From: an uncultured Porphyromonadaceae bacterium
GTDB taxonomy: Bacteria; Bacteroidota; Bacteroidia; Bacteroidales; Muribaculaceae
DNA: 15,586 nt
Assembly: GCA_947174735.1 (NCBI GenBank)
Contig: CAMWKC010000021.1
Span: 1-15,586 of the forward strand
Reading direction: 5' to 3'
The notes under the pieces were generated by a model. That model searched no databases. It saw only the letters and a program-made list of their open reading frames with translations, and was not told the DNA's origin. Both the position numbers and the translations under genes were made by a program. Below are positions 1-7,715 of the stretch, piece after piece. The stretch's first letter is position 1. Each line of letters begins with the position of its first letter.

Positions 1-1
1 A

Positions 2-270
2 TCACTTATCTCGATAGGTAACGGAGCCTTCTCTGGCTGCTCGAACCTCAAATCGGTAGCTTTTCCCGAATCACTTATCTCGATAGGTGGCGAAGCTTTC
101 TCTGGCTGTTCGGGTCTCACCTCAGTTGAATTTCCTGAATCACTTACTTCTATAGGCGAGAGTGCGTTCTATGGCTGCGAGAAAATGAAATCAGTTCTGT
201 TACCTTCATCTTTAGAGCATATAGGTATTAAAGCTTTTGGAGAATGTGATGAAATTAATTCAGTAACTTA
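2..270 (+). repeat. First LRR_5 tandem array, 69-nt coding unit
   Basis: About four in-frame copies of a 23-residue unit (69 nt) are visible. Each contains a version of ctcgatagg...gc.ttctctggctg, encoding SIG..AFSGC. The copies diverge to the right. The array probably continues past the left edge. Confidence 0.8.
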
Positions 271-2509
271 TACAGCTACGACTCCAATAGAGGCACCAGA
301 AGATATTTTTACAGATAAGGTATATAAGAATGCTATTCTTAAAATGCCGAATGCTGAACTTGTAGAGATTAAGAATACTATATCATGGAATCTTTTTAAT
401 CATATCTTAGCTAAAAACGATGGTTTTGCAGCTCCTTTTGAATACAGTGGAGTTAGTTATAATGTAATTGATATTGCTGCGGAAGGATCCACTTGTAGGA
501 CAGCCCAAAGCGACAATATATCTGGTGATATTGAAATACCTTCGCCTGTATCAGATGGAACATGGGAATATACTGTTGTGGAAATCGGTCAGTCAACATT
601 TTATCAGTGTATGAATCTGACTTCAGTGAAATTGCCTGAGTCGGTGACATCGATAGACTGGGGTGCTTTCTATCAGTGTACCGGACTTACTTCTATGACA
701 CTGCCTGAGTCAGTAACTTCGATAGACTGGGGCGCTTTCTACCAATGTACTGGTCTTACCTCTGTAGATTTTCCTGAATCGCTGACCTCGATAGGTGAAT
801 TGGCTTTCTATCAGTGTACCGGTCTTACATCAATTAATCTGCCTGAATCTCTGACCTCGATAGGTGAATTGGCTTTCCGTGACTGTGTAGGTCTGAGTTC
901 TTTAGTACTGCCCGAGTCGCTGACTTCGATAGGTGAATTGGCTTTCCGTGATTGTAAAGGTCTGACCTCAGTGACACTGCCTGAATCGCTGACCTCGTTA
1001 GGTGACGCTGCATTTATAGCTTGTGATGCGATTATGACAATAAACTATGATGCTGTTATACCTATAGAGGCTGAAGAGGATACTTTTGAAGAAAGCGTAT
1101 ATAAGAATGCTACGCTTAATATGCCTAATGCCTCACTTGACGATATTAAGGAGACAATGCCATGGAACAAATTTAATCATGTTATAGCTAAGGACGGTAC
1201 TTTGCCAGATCTTACTGGTCAGGACTTTGAATATGAAGGTATTATATATACTATTACCGATGGAGATGCTCGTACTTGTCGAACTAAAAACGGTAGTCGC
1301 TATCTCTCTGGTAATCAATATGAAGGTAATCTGACGATACCTTCTGTTGTATCTGATGGTACAGATGAATATACAGTAACAGAGATAGGTGAGTACAGTT
1401 TCAACAGTTGTGCAAAGCTATTATCCGTTACCATACCGGATTCTGTAGATAGTATAGGTAACGAAGCTTTCGGTAACTGTACGCGTCTGACTTCACTTGT
1501 ATGGCACGGTACCAACCGTCTGGAGAACGGTGTTATCGAATCTATCGGTAATCCTAATCTTTTGGTATATGTTGATGCTGCCCAATATGCACCTGCCGGT
1601 ATGGAGAGCAACGTTGTGGTGATGAATGCCGACTCAAGCGAAGGCGATTGTGAGCGATTAGTGCTTACATCAGGTTATGCGTTCGGTCCTGTACAGGCAT
1701 TTATTTCACACTACAGCACCATGACTAAAGAGTTTACACAGACTACTCCGATAGACGGTTGTGCCGGCTGGGAGACCATTGTACTACCTTTCGATGTGAC
1801 AAGTGTCTCGGCCGCACAAGGTGAACTGACTCCATTTGCTGTCTTGACCGATATTAATAGTCAGTATCCCTACTGGCTTTATGAAGCTGATGCTGAGAGT
1901 AACTGGAAAGCTGCCGGAAGTATCCGCGCAGGTGTACCCTACATTATCTCGATGCCTTGTAATAAAGCTTACGAAGTACAGTACTGCATCAATGGTCCTG
2001 TGGCCTTCACTAACACTGAATCTGTACGTATTACACCTGTCGATACAGAGCAATATGTTGTGGAATGGAAATCAGGCCATAAGTTCTGTCCGCTGTGGCT
2101 GCCGCTTGATAACGCACAAGCTATTATGGCTATGGGTCTGAATGTAGGTATGGACAATCTGACTGACGATGCCGGTCAGCTTCTCGAACCGGGTTCGGCT
2201 TTCCATATCAATGTGGAACCGCGTCCGCTCGAAGCATACGTGACACGCCTCGACAATGTGCGCGCTCTGCGTATACGTGGTGCCGAATTGTCACACGTAT
2301 CGCTCACGAAGTCTGATAACGGTTTGGAAATGGAAACTACTGACGGTGCGTTACATCTTATCAGCGATACAGACCGCACGGTTGAGGTGTTCAGAATCGA
2401 CGGCGTACGGGTAGCCACTATCGAACTGCGTGGTGGTGAGAGATATACCATAGACGGTCTTGACAAGGGTGTTTATATTGTCGCAGGTCATAAAGTGATG
2501 ATAAAATAA
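2..2509 (+). CDS. BspA-like leucine-rich repeat (LRR_5) surface protein with a type IX-like C-terminal tail, 5' end missing
   Basis: The reading frame is open from the left edge, so the true start lies upstream. The first ATG in frame (185) falls inside a repeat and is not the start. The visible 835 codons begin with LRR_5 repeats of 23 residues (pattern SLTSIGexAFygCtgLTSVxlPE). A cap segment follows (VYKNAILKMPN...W..FNH), then a beta-rich spacer, a second array of about seven repeats, a second cap and spacer, and two more repeats. A long non-repeat region contains WETIVLPFDV, a phrase common in Bacteroidales surface proteins. The last ~50 residues (VEVFRIDGVRV...GLDKGVYIV..HKVMIK) resemble the T9SS type A sorting domain. 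BspA-like proteins are usually surface adhesins that bind host proteins or other bacteria; that role is inferred here. The next gene starts 12 nt downstream. The LRR_5 assignment is firm; ligand and export route are not. Confidence 0.9.
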   Translation, partial: SLISIGNGAFSGCSNLKSVAFPESLISIGGEAFSGCSGLTSVEFPESLTSIGESAFYGCEKMKSVLLPSSLEHIGIKAFGECDEINSVTYTATTPIEAPEDIFTDKVYKNAILKMPNAELVEIKNTISWNLFNHILAKNDGFAAPFEYSGVSYNVIDIAAEGSTCRTAQSDNISGDIEIPSPVSDGTWEYTVVEIGQSTFYQCMNLTSVKLPESVTSIDWGAFYQCTGLTSMTLPESVTSIDWGAFYQCTGLTSVDFPESLTSIGELAFYQCTGLTSINLPESLTSIGELAFRDCVGLSSLVLPESLTSIGELAFRDCKGLTSVTLPESLTSLGDAAFIACDAIMTINYDAVIPIEAEEDTFEESVYKNATLNMPNASLDDIKETMPWNKFNHVIAKDGTLPDLTGQDFEYEGIIYTITDGDARTCRTKNGSRYLSGNQYEGNLTIPSVVSDGTDEYTVTEIGEYSFNSCAKLLSVTIPDSVDSIGNEAFGNCTRLTSLVWHGTNRLENGVIESIGNPNLLVYVDAAQYAPAGMESNVVVMNADSSEGDCERLVLTSGYAFGPVQAFISHYSTMTKEFTQTTPIDGCAGWETIVLPFDVTSVSAAQGELTPFAVLTDINSQYPYWLYEADAESNWKAAGSIRAGVPYIISMPCNKAYEVQYCINGPVAFTNTESVRITPVDTEQYVVEWKSGHKFCPLWLPLDNAQAIMAMGLNVGMDNLTDDAGQLLEPGSAFHINVEPRPLEAYVTRLDNVRALRIRGAELSHVSLTKSDNGLEMETTDGALHLISDTDRTVEVFRIDGVRVATIELRGGERYTIDGLDKGVYIVAGHKVMIK
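581..1050 (+). repeat. Second LRR_5 tandem array, 69-nt coding unit
   Basis: Seven in-frame 23-residue LRR_5 units. Adjacent units are almost identical in DNA: gcgctttctaccaatgtac and gtgctttctatcagtgtac mark one subtype, and ataggtgaattggctttc occurs three times in a row. This degree of identity suggests recent unit duplication or gene conversion, so copy number may vary between strains. Confidence 0.8.
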
Positions 2510-2521
2510 CCGGATAATTAT

Positions 2522-3991
2522 ATGAAATATCGAATATCAGATATAAGCAGAGTCCTTGCAGGCTGTGCGTTCACCACGCTATTAGCGGTGATGAACGCCG
2601 GCTGCTCCGACAATGTGCAACCAGATCTTTTAGTGGGAAATGCTTCCGAAATTAGATTTTCCGTAAGTCCTCTCGATACTTTAGATACTTCGGATCTAAG
2701 AAATATTACTATAAGTTCGGCACAACTTATGACAACTTTTAAAGTCAGTAGTAACACATACTGGACTGCAGAAGTCACAGACTGTAGCGGTGGTTGGTGC
2801 TATATTGATTATAGTCAGAATATAGATGATATACCTAATTCTGATAGTAATGTAGGTAAAGGTTCAGGAATATTTATTGTACGAACTGCTCCGAACCGTA
2901 ACAAAGAGTCTAATCGTGAATGTAAGATCACTGTTTATGCTATAGAGCGGGATGGTGCACACCTACCAGGACATAGTGTAGAAATCCATCTTATTCAAGA
3001 GTGTCAAAGCCTCGAGATAAATTATAATGAGGATGAAATTGTATCTGCGTCAGGTACAACAGATAGTACTGAACCAGAAGTGACTGTCACAGCAAATCAA
3101 GAGTGGAGAGTCCGAAGTTCGGAACCATGGGTAACAGTGGTTCCTGGCAGCGGAATGAATGGAAACATATTTATTCCTTCCGGCACTCTAACTGAAACAG
3201 CGGAATTTCGGCTTAAGGTTGATAACAATCCCAATATTTCGGTACGTACCTGTGAAATTATACTTGAAAGTCCTAATAATGCTTTTATTCCTACACGTCT
3301 TACAGTAGTACAGGAAGGTTCGCCGGAGGCGTCTTTTAGCGTTACACCGGTCAGTGTACCTCAGTTCTCTCCTGCCGGAGGTGAATTTATATTTATGGTC
3401 TATTCATCACATAAGGATTGGACAGCAGCTGCGATAACCTCCGGTGACTGGATTAATATCAATCCTTCAGCAGGGCAGGCATCGACAGAGCCAGTCCCGG
3501 TAACAGTAACGGTAGACTCCAATAGTGAAAGACAGTGGCGTGAAGCTGGAATAATTTTTAGTCTTGTAGAGGATACAGAAGAAATTATTATACCACTTAC
3601 TCAGGCATTTTGGCCAGTGGTCAGTGATGTGCGGATAGTTAGTGGCTGGACTTCAAAACAAGCACAGATTTGTGCCGTTTGCCAGTATCCAGACTCGTTT
3701 TTCACTCTGGTATCATGTGGGGCTGTTTGTTGGCCTATTACTGATGAGAGCAAAGAAAAAACTTACTCCGGCAACTTTGAGAGTAATACTCTTACAGTCG
3801 ATATGTATAATCTTGAACCGAATACCGACTATATTGCCAAGGCTTATATAGAGTATAAGGAGAATACCAGTGATAACGACGGTTCAGATTCTGTAACTGT
3901 CTACAGTACAGAAGTTCATTTCCGCACCCCTGATCGCAATGACGAAGGAGTTGTAATTCCAAAAAATAATAATCTTTCGGCTCTCAACTGA
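2522..3991 (+). CDS. BACON-domain lipoprotein with C-terminal Fn3-like domain
   Basis: A 489-residue predicted lipoprotein. The signal peptide ends in a lipobox (VMNAGC, Cys28). Three beta-sandwich repeats of BACON type follow at about residues 42-161, 163-265 and 270-362. The second is clearest (W..RSSEPWVTVVPGSG, VRTCEIIL, TVVQEG); the first is the most divergent. Residues about 366-470 fit the Fn3-like domain common in Bacteroidales lipoproteins (GAVCWP, LEPNTDYIAKAYIEY, YSTEVHFRTP). BACON domains are usually carbohydrate- or mucin-related accessory domains in Bacteroidetes, so a surface binding role is an inference. No catalytic domain is visible. It lies 12 nt after the LRR gene and 8 nt before the next, which suggests one transcript. 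Confidence 0.85.
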   Translation: MKYRISDISRVLAGCAFTTLLAVMNAGCSDNVQPDLLVGNASEIRFSVSPLDTLDTSDLRNITISSAQLMTTFKVSSNTYWTAEVTDCSGGWCYIDYSQNIDDIPNSDSNVGKGSGIFIVRTAPNRNKESNRECKITVYAIERDGAHLPGHSVEIHLIQECQSLEINYNEDEIVSASGTTDSTEPEVTVTANQEWRVRSSEPWVTVVPGSGMNGNIFIPSGTLTETAEFRLKVDNNPNISVRTCEIILESPNNAFIPTRLTVVQEGSPEASFSVTPVSVPQFSPAGGEFIFMVYSSHKDWTAAAITSGDWININPSAGQASTEPVPVTVTVDSNSERQWREAGIIFSLVEDTEEIIIPLTQAFWPVVSDVRIVSGWTSKQAQICAVCQYPDSFFTLVSCGAVCWPITDESKEKTYSGNFESNTLTVDMYNLEPNTDYIAKAYIEYKENTSDNDGSDSVTVYSTEVHFRTPDRNDEGVVIPKNNNLSALN

Positions 3992-3999
3992 ATTAACTG

Positions 4000-5934
4000 A
4001 TGAGACTACATTCTTTAATGCTGGCAGTTGTGTTTGCCGTTGTCGGTTTCCTTTGTGATACTGTGAGTGCTACTAAACCTCTGTCTCAGGTGGAGCAGAC
4101 AGCGCAGAAGATAATGGATAGTAAGGACTATCTATACGGTATCGGAACAGGTACTGACCGTAAGGAAGCTGTACAGAGTGCGCTTGCCGATATGACGGCT
4201 AAGATTTCGGTTAATGTCGTAGCATCGTCATCGTACACAGTTGATGAGTCTACGGACAATAATGGAGATGTAAATTCGCAGTCGCAGATGTCGATGGTGG
4301 TCAAGAGTTATTCGGCACCGGCGAATCTGGAAGGTGTAGAGTGTCTGTGGCTTAGTACCACAGCTCCTAACTTTAAGGCCATGACTTTTATAAAGCGTTC
4401 GGATGTGGAGCGAATGTTCGAGCGTCGGCGTAATAATGTGGCTAATATGGCTCGTGAGGGTATAAGAGCCGAAGAGGCAGGTAAGATAGATCTTGCTCTA
4501 CATTATCTGTATCAGGCTTATGTCGTGCTTGGTAGTCTGCCTGATGCCCGAACATTAGAAGCTGACATAAACGGTACAAGACGTCTGCTGTCAACATGGA
4601 TACCTGAATATATGCGTGACATCTGCGCCGGAGTCAGATTTGGTATTGCCGAGGTGTCGAAACCTGATGAGATTGGGTTCAGACGCGTATCACTTATGGC
4701 TCACTATAAGGGTGAACCGGTGACAAGCATAGGTTTCAGTTACTGGCGCGGTGCACAGGGACAGTCACCGATACTGACGGCTCGCGATGGTATGTCGGAG
4801 ATAGAAATATCACCGACGACACCGCTTGATCCGTTGGCTATTGATATAGAATATAGGTTTGCGGATGAGAATCATCTGGTGCCGGAATATCAGCCGCTGC
4901 TTGACGGTTTCAACGGAGCCGGTATGGTGCCTAATGCTCATGTCACACTGACCGAAAATGCTAAGGCTCTGAAGAGTGACAAGAAGGAGACGCAGGCTTT
5001 CAAAGAAGCTGTGGCTGCCGGTGCCCGCGAAGGCGTTAAAGCTATGCCTCACAGCGAATCGCAGGCGTTTGCGAAATCTATAGGTATTATAGTCGATGCT
5101 ATCGACAAGCGTCAGTATACAGGTTTGTCGCAGCTTTTCACACAAGAGGGCTATGATATGTTTGAACGTCTTATTCACTATGGTAAGGCACGCATATTGG
5201 GTAAGGCCACACGTGATACATACGAATTCTATCCGATGAAGGAACGTGTGGTGTGCCGTTCCATACCGATGCAGTTCAGTTTCGAGAATGGTCGCCGTAC
5301 TTTCACTGAAGATGTGACGTTTACTTTCAATGCCGATGGACTTATAGAAAGTCTTGCTTTCGGTCTGGGTAGTGTGGCACGTAAGGATATATTTGCTATG
5401 CAGGGTGAAGCATGGTCAGACTACATGAAGATGGTGATGGTGACATTTCTTGAGAATTATAAGACTGCCTTCGCCCTTAAACGACTGGACTTTATCGAAA
5501 CAATGTTTGATGACGATGCAGTGATAATCGTCGGTCATGTAGTTAAAAAGTCTTCTGTAAAACGTGAGGGTGACGCTCAGATTATTGAAAATAAAGAGCA
5601 TGTCACATACGTCCGCAAGACAAAAGCTGAATATATGGCTCAACTGAAACGCTGTTTCGCTTCTAACCAGTTTATCAATATCCGTTTCGCCAATACCGAT
5701 GTGGGCGCGGTCGATGTAGGTAAAGACACGTATGGTATACAGCTTCGTCAGGAGTATTTCTCGTCATCTTATGGCGATGTGGGTTATCTGTATCTTATGG
5801 TAGACTTCCTGAATCCTGATGAACCTGTAATAAAGGTGCGTACATGGCAGCCCGAACGTAAACCCGACCTGACTCCGAATCTTCCGAAAGACTCACCTTA
5901 TAACGGTATTTTCTCCAACGGATATTTTGGTTAA
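4000..5934 (+). CDS. Secreted LPP20/FlgO-like protein with two C-terminal NTF2-like domains
   Basis: A 644-residue protein with a signal peptide (cleavage near VSA-TKP, residue 24) and no lipobox cysteine. Residues about 42-135 resemble the LPP20/FlgO-type fold (YLYGIGTGTDRKEAVQSAL, then KAMTFIKRSDVERMF). A charged helical stretch with a TPR-like look follows (150-185), then a beta-rich middle (200-320). Two domains that I read as NTF2-like by pattern close the protein: A at about 352-460 (SIPMQFSFENGRRTF..DVTF.F) and B at about 462-620 (FLENYKTAFALKRLDFIETMF, DDDAVIIVGHVV, GIQLRQEYFSS, ending VRTWQPE). Both recur in the gene cut by the right edge. Domain A/B fold names are tentative. It is the last gene before the strong terminator. 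Its function is unknown; it is probably periplasmic or envelope-bound. Confidence 0.75.
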   Translation: MRLHSLMLAVVFAVVGFLCDTVSATKPLSQVEQTAQKIMDSKDYLYGIGTGTDRKEAVQSALADMTAKISVNVVASSSYTVDESTDNNGDVNSQSQMSMVVKSYSAPANLEGVECLWLSTTAPNFKAMTFIKRSDVERMFERRRNNVANMAREGIRAEEAGKIDLALHYLYQAYVVLGSLPDARTLEADINGTRRLLSTWIPEYMRDICAGVRFGIAEVSKPDEIGFRRVSLMAHYKGEPVTSIGFSYWRGAQGQSPILTARDGMSEIEISPTTPLDPLAIDIEYRFADENHLVPEYQPLLDGFNGAGMVPNAHVTLTENAKALKSDKKETQAFKEAVAAGAREGVKAMPHSESQAFAKSIGIIVDAIDKRQYTGLSQLFTQEGYDMFERLIHYGKARILGKATRDTYEFYPMKERVVCRSIPMQFSFENGRRTFTEDVTFTFNADGLIESLAFGLGSVARKDIFAMQGEAWSDYMKMVMVTFLENYKTAFALKRLDFIETMFDDDAVIIVGHVVKKSSVKREGDAQIIENKEHVTYVRKTKAEYMAQLKRCFASNQFINIRFANTDVGAVDVGKDTYGIQLRQEYFSSSYGDVGYLYLMVDFLNPDEPVIKVRTWQPERKPDLTPNLPKDSPYNGIFSNGYFG

Positions 5935-5973
5935 ATCTTTAATATCACACCGAAGCGTATAGCTTCAAGGATA

Positions 5974-6039
5974 GTAAAGTACATAAAACAGAGAGACCTT
6001 ATCGAGAACGATAAGGTCTCTCTGTTTTATGTACTTTAC
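5974..6039. terminator. Perfect 31-bp hairpin, bidirectional terminator between convergent genes
   Basis: The left arm 5974-6004 and right arm 6009-6039 are exact reverse complements over 31 bp, with a 4-nt AGAA loop. An A-rich run (taaaaca) lies in the left arm and its T-rich mate (tgttttat) in the right. The core stem cagagagacctt/aaggtctctctg is therefore flanked by A and T tracts in both directions. It begins 39 nt after the + strand gene stops, and its far end is 1 nt from the - strand gene's stop codon. This is a textbook layout for a shared terminator. Confidence 0.9.
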
Positions 6040-6040
6040 C

Positions 6041-6679
6041 TTATTGCTTATTAAAAGTAAAGTCGGTCTTGCCGATTTCAAGAGTCATTACAGATCCCTT
6101 TATTTTTATATCGTCAAGTTTATGTATCGAGGTAACATACTTCTGCACTTCTGTACCAAAGCTGGAGTTAATATTCGGCAGTATCTGTTCTTTAAGTGCT
6201 TCAAGTTCTGTCACAGGTTTATCAGTCAGTACAGCATAGCCGAGAGTCACCGATGCTGTATCAACAGTAGTGTTCACTGTGGAAGCGTCGATTATCACTA
6301 TAATTTCATCATCATCTTTAGCAGTCCATGTACCCTTACCTGTAACCTTAACATCGGCAGTGGCTTCGAAAGGCACATCAACCGACTGAGAGCTGACTGG
6401 CTGGCTTACAGAATAAACACCGGAGAACGTCAGCTTACCTCCGTTCTTGACCGAAGCATCAGGAGTAAAGGTAAACGAAGGAGTTATTGAATTGATTTTC
6501 GCTTCTGTAGATGTTGCAGGGTTATTCTGTTTCTCTTTATTACCATCTTTCTTTGAAAGAACGGTTGCATTACCTGACCATACACCTTCGATTTTAGAAG
6601 CAAGCTGAGCATTTTCGCTACATGAGACAATACCTATGCTTACTAATGCACCTAAGGCGAGATAAACTAATTTACTCAT
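6041..6679 (-). CDS. Small predicted lipoprotein, lipocalin-like beta-rich, family not recognised
   Basis: A 212-residue protein with a short signal peptide and lipobox (GIVSC, Cys20), so probably lipid-anchored in the envelope. The mature part starts with EGVWSGNATV, as in small lipocalin-like Bacteroidales lipoproteins. A Lys/Asn/Gln-rich linker (about 43-55) follows, then a Thr/Val-rich beta region (FTFTPDASV, KVTGKGTWTAKDDDEIIVIID) and a short helix (LEALKEQILPNI). The C-terminus again looks like beta strand. No catalytic motif is visible. It is convergent with the left operon and divergent from the FHA gene, with no partner on its own strand in the window. The gene call is strong because of the lipobox and composition; the fold is a guess. 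Confidence 0.8.
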   Translation of the reverse strand: MSKLVYLALGALVSIGIVSCSENAQLASKIEGVWSGNATVLSKKDGNKEKQNNPATSTEAKINSITPSFTFTPDASVKNGGKLTFSGVYSVSQPVSSQSVDVPFEATADVKVTGKGTWTAKDDDEIIVIIDASTVNTTVDTASVTLGYAVLTDKPVTELEALKEQILPNINSSFGTEVQKYVTSIHKLDDIKIKGSVMTLEIGKTDFTFNKQ

Positions 6680-6880
6680 AGCTGATATAGATTTTTATTT
6701 TACACAATAGAGTCTTCCGCTTATCTCTAATATTTATTATTTGTATCCGAGAAAGCAGAATTTATTTTACAGTATAATAACGTTGAAAAGTAAAGTTTGT
6801 TTTATCGAACACAAGAAGCTAACTGAAAACTTTTTATTGAAAAAAAGTCTGCCGTAAGGAAATATATCAATCTTTTTTTA

Positions 6881-6888
6881 TACCTTTG
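6881..6888 (+). promoter_or_regulatory. Candidate Bacteroidetes -7 promoter element for the FHA/kinase operon
   Basis: TACCTTTG is an exact match to the Bacteroidetes sigma-70 -7 consensus TAnnTTTG. I see no good TTTG at the usual -33 distance, so the match is incomplete. If used, transcription would start near 6893-6897 and leave an untranslated leader of about 165 nt before the ATG at 7061. Confidence 0.5.
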
Positions 6889-6894
6889 TGTTTT

Positions 6895-6910
6895 CAAGAT
6901 TTCTATCTTG
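6895..6910 (+). other. Short hairpin at the predicted transcript 5' end
   Basis: CAAGAT-TTCT-ATCTTG is a perfect 6-bp stem with a 4-nt loop. It lies right at the start expected from the -7 element at 6881. It could shield the RNA 5' end or be a dyad operator; it could also be chance, given its short length. Confidence 0.3.
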
Positions 6911-7060
6911 CCGATACATCTTACTCACCTAATATCACTGACGAGGTAAATTATAGTTAAATTGACGCTATGAGTTATTCATCATTGATATAGAATAATT
7001 AAGACCCTCTTTTTCAGGAAGCAATGTATCTAAATTAAACGAATAAAGAAGCATTAATAT

Positions 7061-7705
7061 ATGGCACAGGAACTGATTATAGGCAGGTCGGCCTCTTCGC
7101 CTATTAAGATACCGGCAAATAAAAACGGTGTCTCCGGACAACATGTGAAAATTACTGTTTCAGATGAAGGTATCTGGAAACTGGAAGATCTGCACTCCTC
7201 TAACGGAACTTTTGTCAGAGATGAAGACGGAGAATTCAATCGTGTATTCACCAGTCAGATTAATGAATCTGATGTGATACGTTTAGGTAACGGCGGTGCT
7301 AATAGTTTTATCTTTACTGCCCATAGGGCTATAGCACCTGATTCTCCATACACTTACGAGTTCAAACAACTGAGGAAACTGCTTGCCCGTCAGTTGGAAC
7401 GCGAACATAAGAAAGAAAAAAAGATAGAAATCAACGGCTGGATATCGAAGCTTTCAGGACTTGCCGTGATAGGAATATGTGCAATACTGGGTTCTATAAA
7501 GGGAATCAATATAGATCCGAACATACGATATGTTCTTATAGCGTGTGCACCTGTAGTGGTTGGATTACTGTTCAGCGGTGATACCAAAGCACTCAAGGCT
7601 CTGAGAAAGAAAAGAGAGAAACTTTTGTTGTGTCCTAACTGCGGACTGCCTATTTCTGAATTTGATATACAGCAGGGACAATGTTCCCGATGTAAAGCAA
7701 AATAA
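7061..7705 (+). CDS. FHA-domain membrane protein with C-terminal zinc ribbon
   Basis: A 214-residue protein. Residues about 1-88 are an FHA domain, which binds phosphothreonine peptides. The canonical residues are all present: Gly8-Arg9 (IIGRS), Ser25 and His28 (VSGQHVKI), and Asn48-Gly49 (SSNGTFV). A basic helix follows (105-122, RKLLARQLEREHKKEKK). Two hydrophobic segments (about 130-148 and 157-172) would put both ends in the cytoplasm. The tail has four cysteines in a zinc-ribbon arrangement (CPNC 191/194, CSRC 208/211). It is the first gene of the right operon, 10 nt before the caspase-like gene. It is likely a phospho-reader that recruits kinase substrates to the inner membrane; the partner is unknown. 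The ATG at 7061 fits because the FHA fold starts at once. Confidence 0.9.
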   Translation: MAQELIIGRSASSPIKIPANKNGVSGQHVKITVSDEGIWKLEDLHSSNGTFVRDEDGEFNRVFTSQINESDVIRLGNGGANSFIFTAHRAIAPDSPYTYEFKQLRKLLARQLEREHKKEKKIEINGWISKLSGLAVIGICAILGSIKGINIDPNIRYVLIACAPVVVGLLFSGDTKALKALRKKREKLLLCPNCGLPISEFDIQQGQCSRCKAK

Positions 7706-7715
7706 ACCGTAAATC

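Larger units (their letters stand above)
6680..7060. other. Divergent intergenic region, 381 bp, AT-rich
   Basis: This region separates the - strand lipoprotein from the + strand FHA operon. No ORF with a plausible start and no RNA gene was seen. It contains A/T runs (aaaaaaagtc, tctttttttata), one -7-like element at 6881-6888 and a small hairpin at 6895-6910. I found no convincing -7 match for the - strand gene. Confidence 0.6.

Noticed and set aside
2..1050. Regularly spaced repeats that might suggest a CRISPR array
   Set aside because: The period is 69 nt, the units are in frame and translate to LRR_5 repeats, and there are no unique spacers.
6029..6490. A 153-codon + strand frame opposite the small lipoprotein
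   Set aside because: It is antisense to a gene with a lipobox, begins inside the terminator hairpin, and its product is rich in Cys, His and aromatic residues without any motif.
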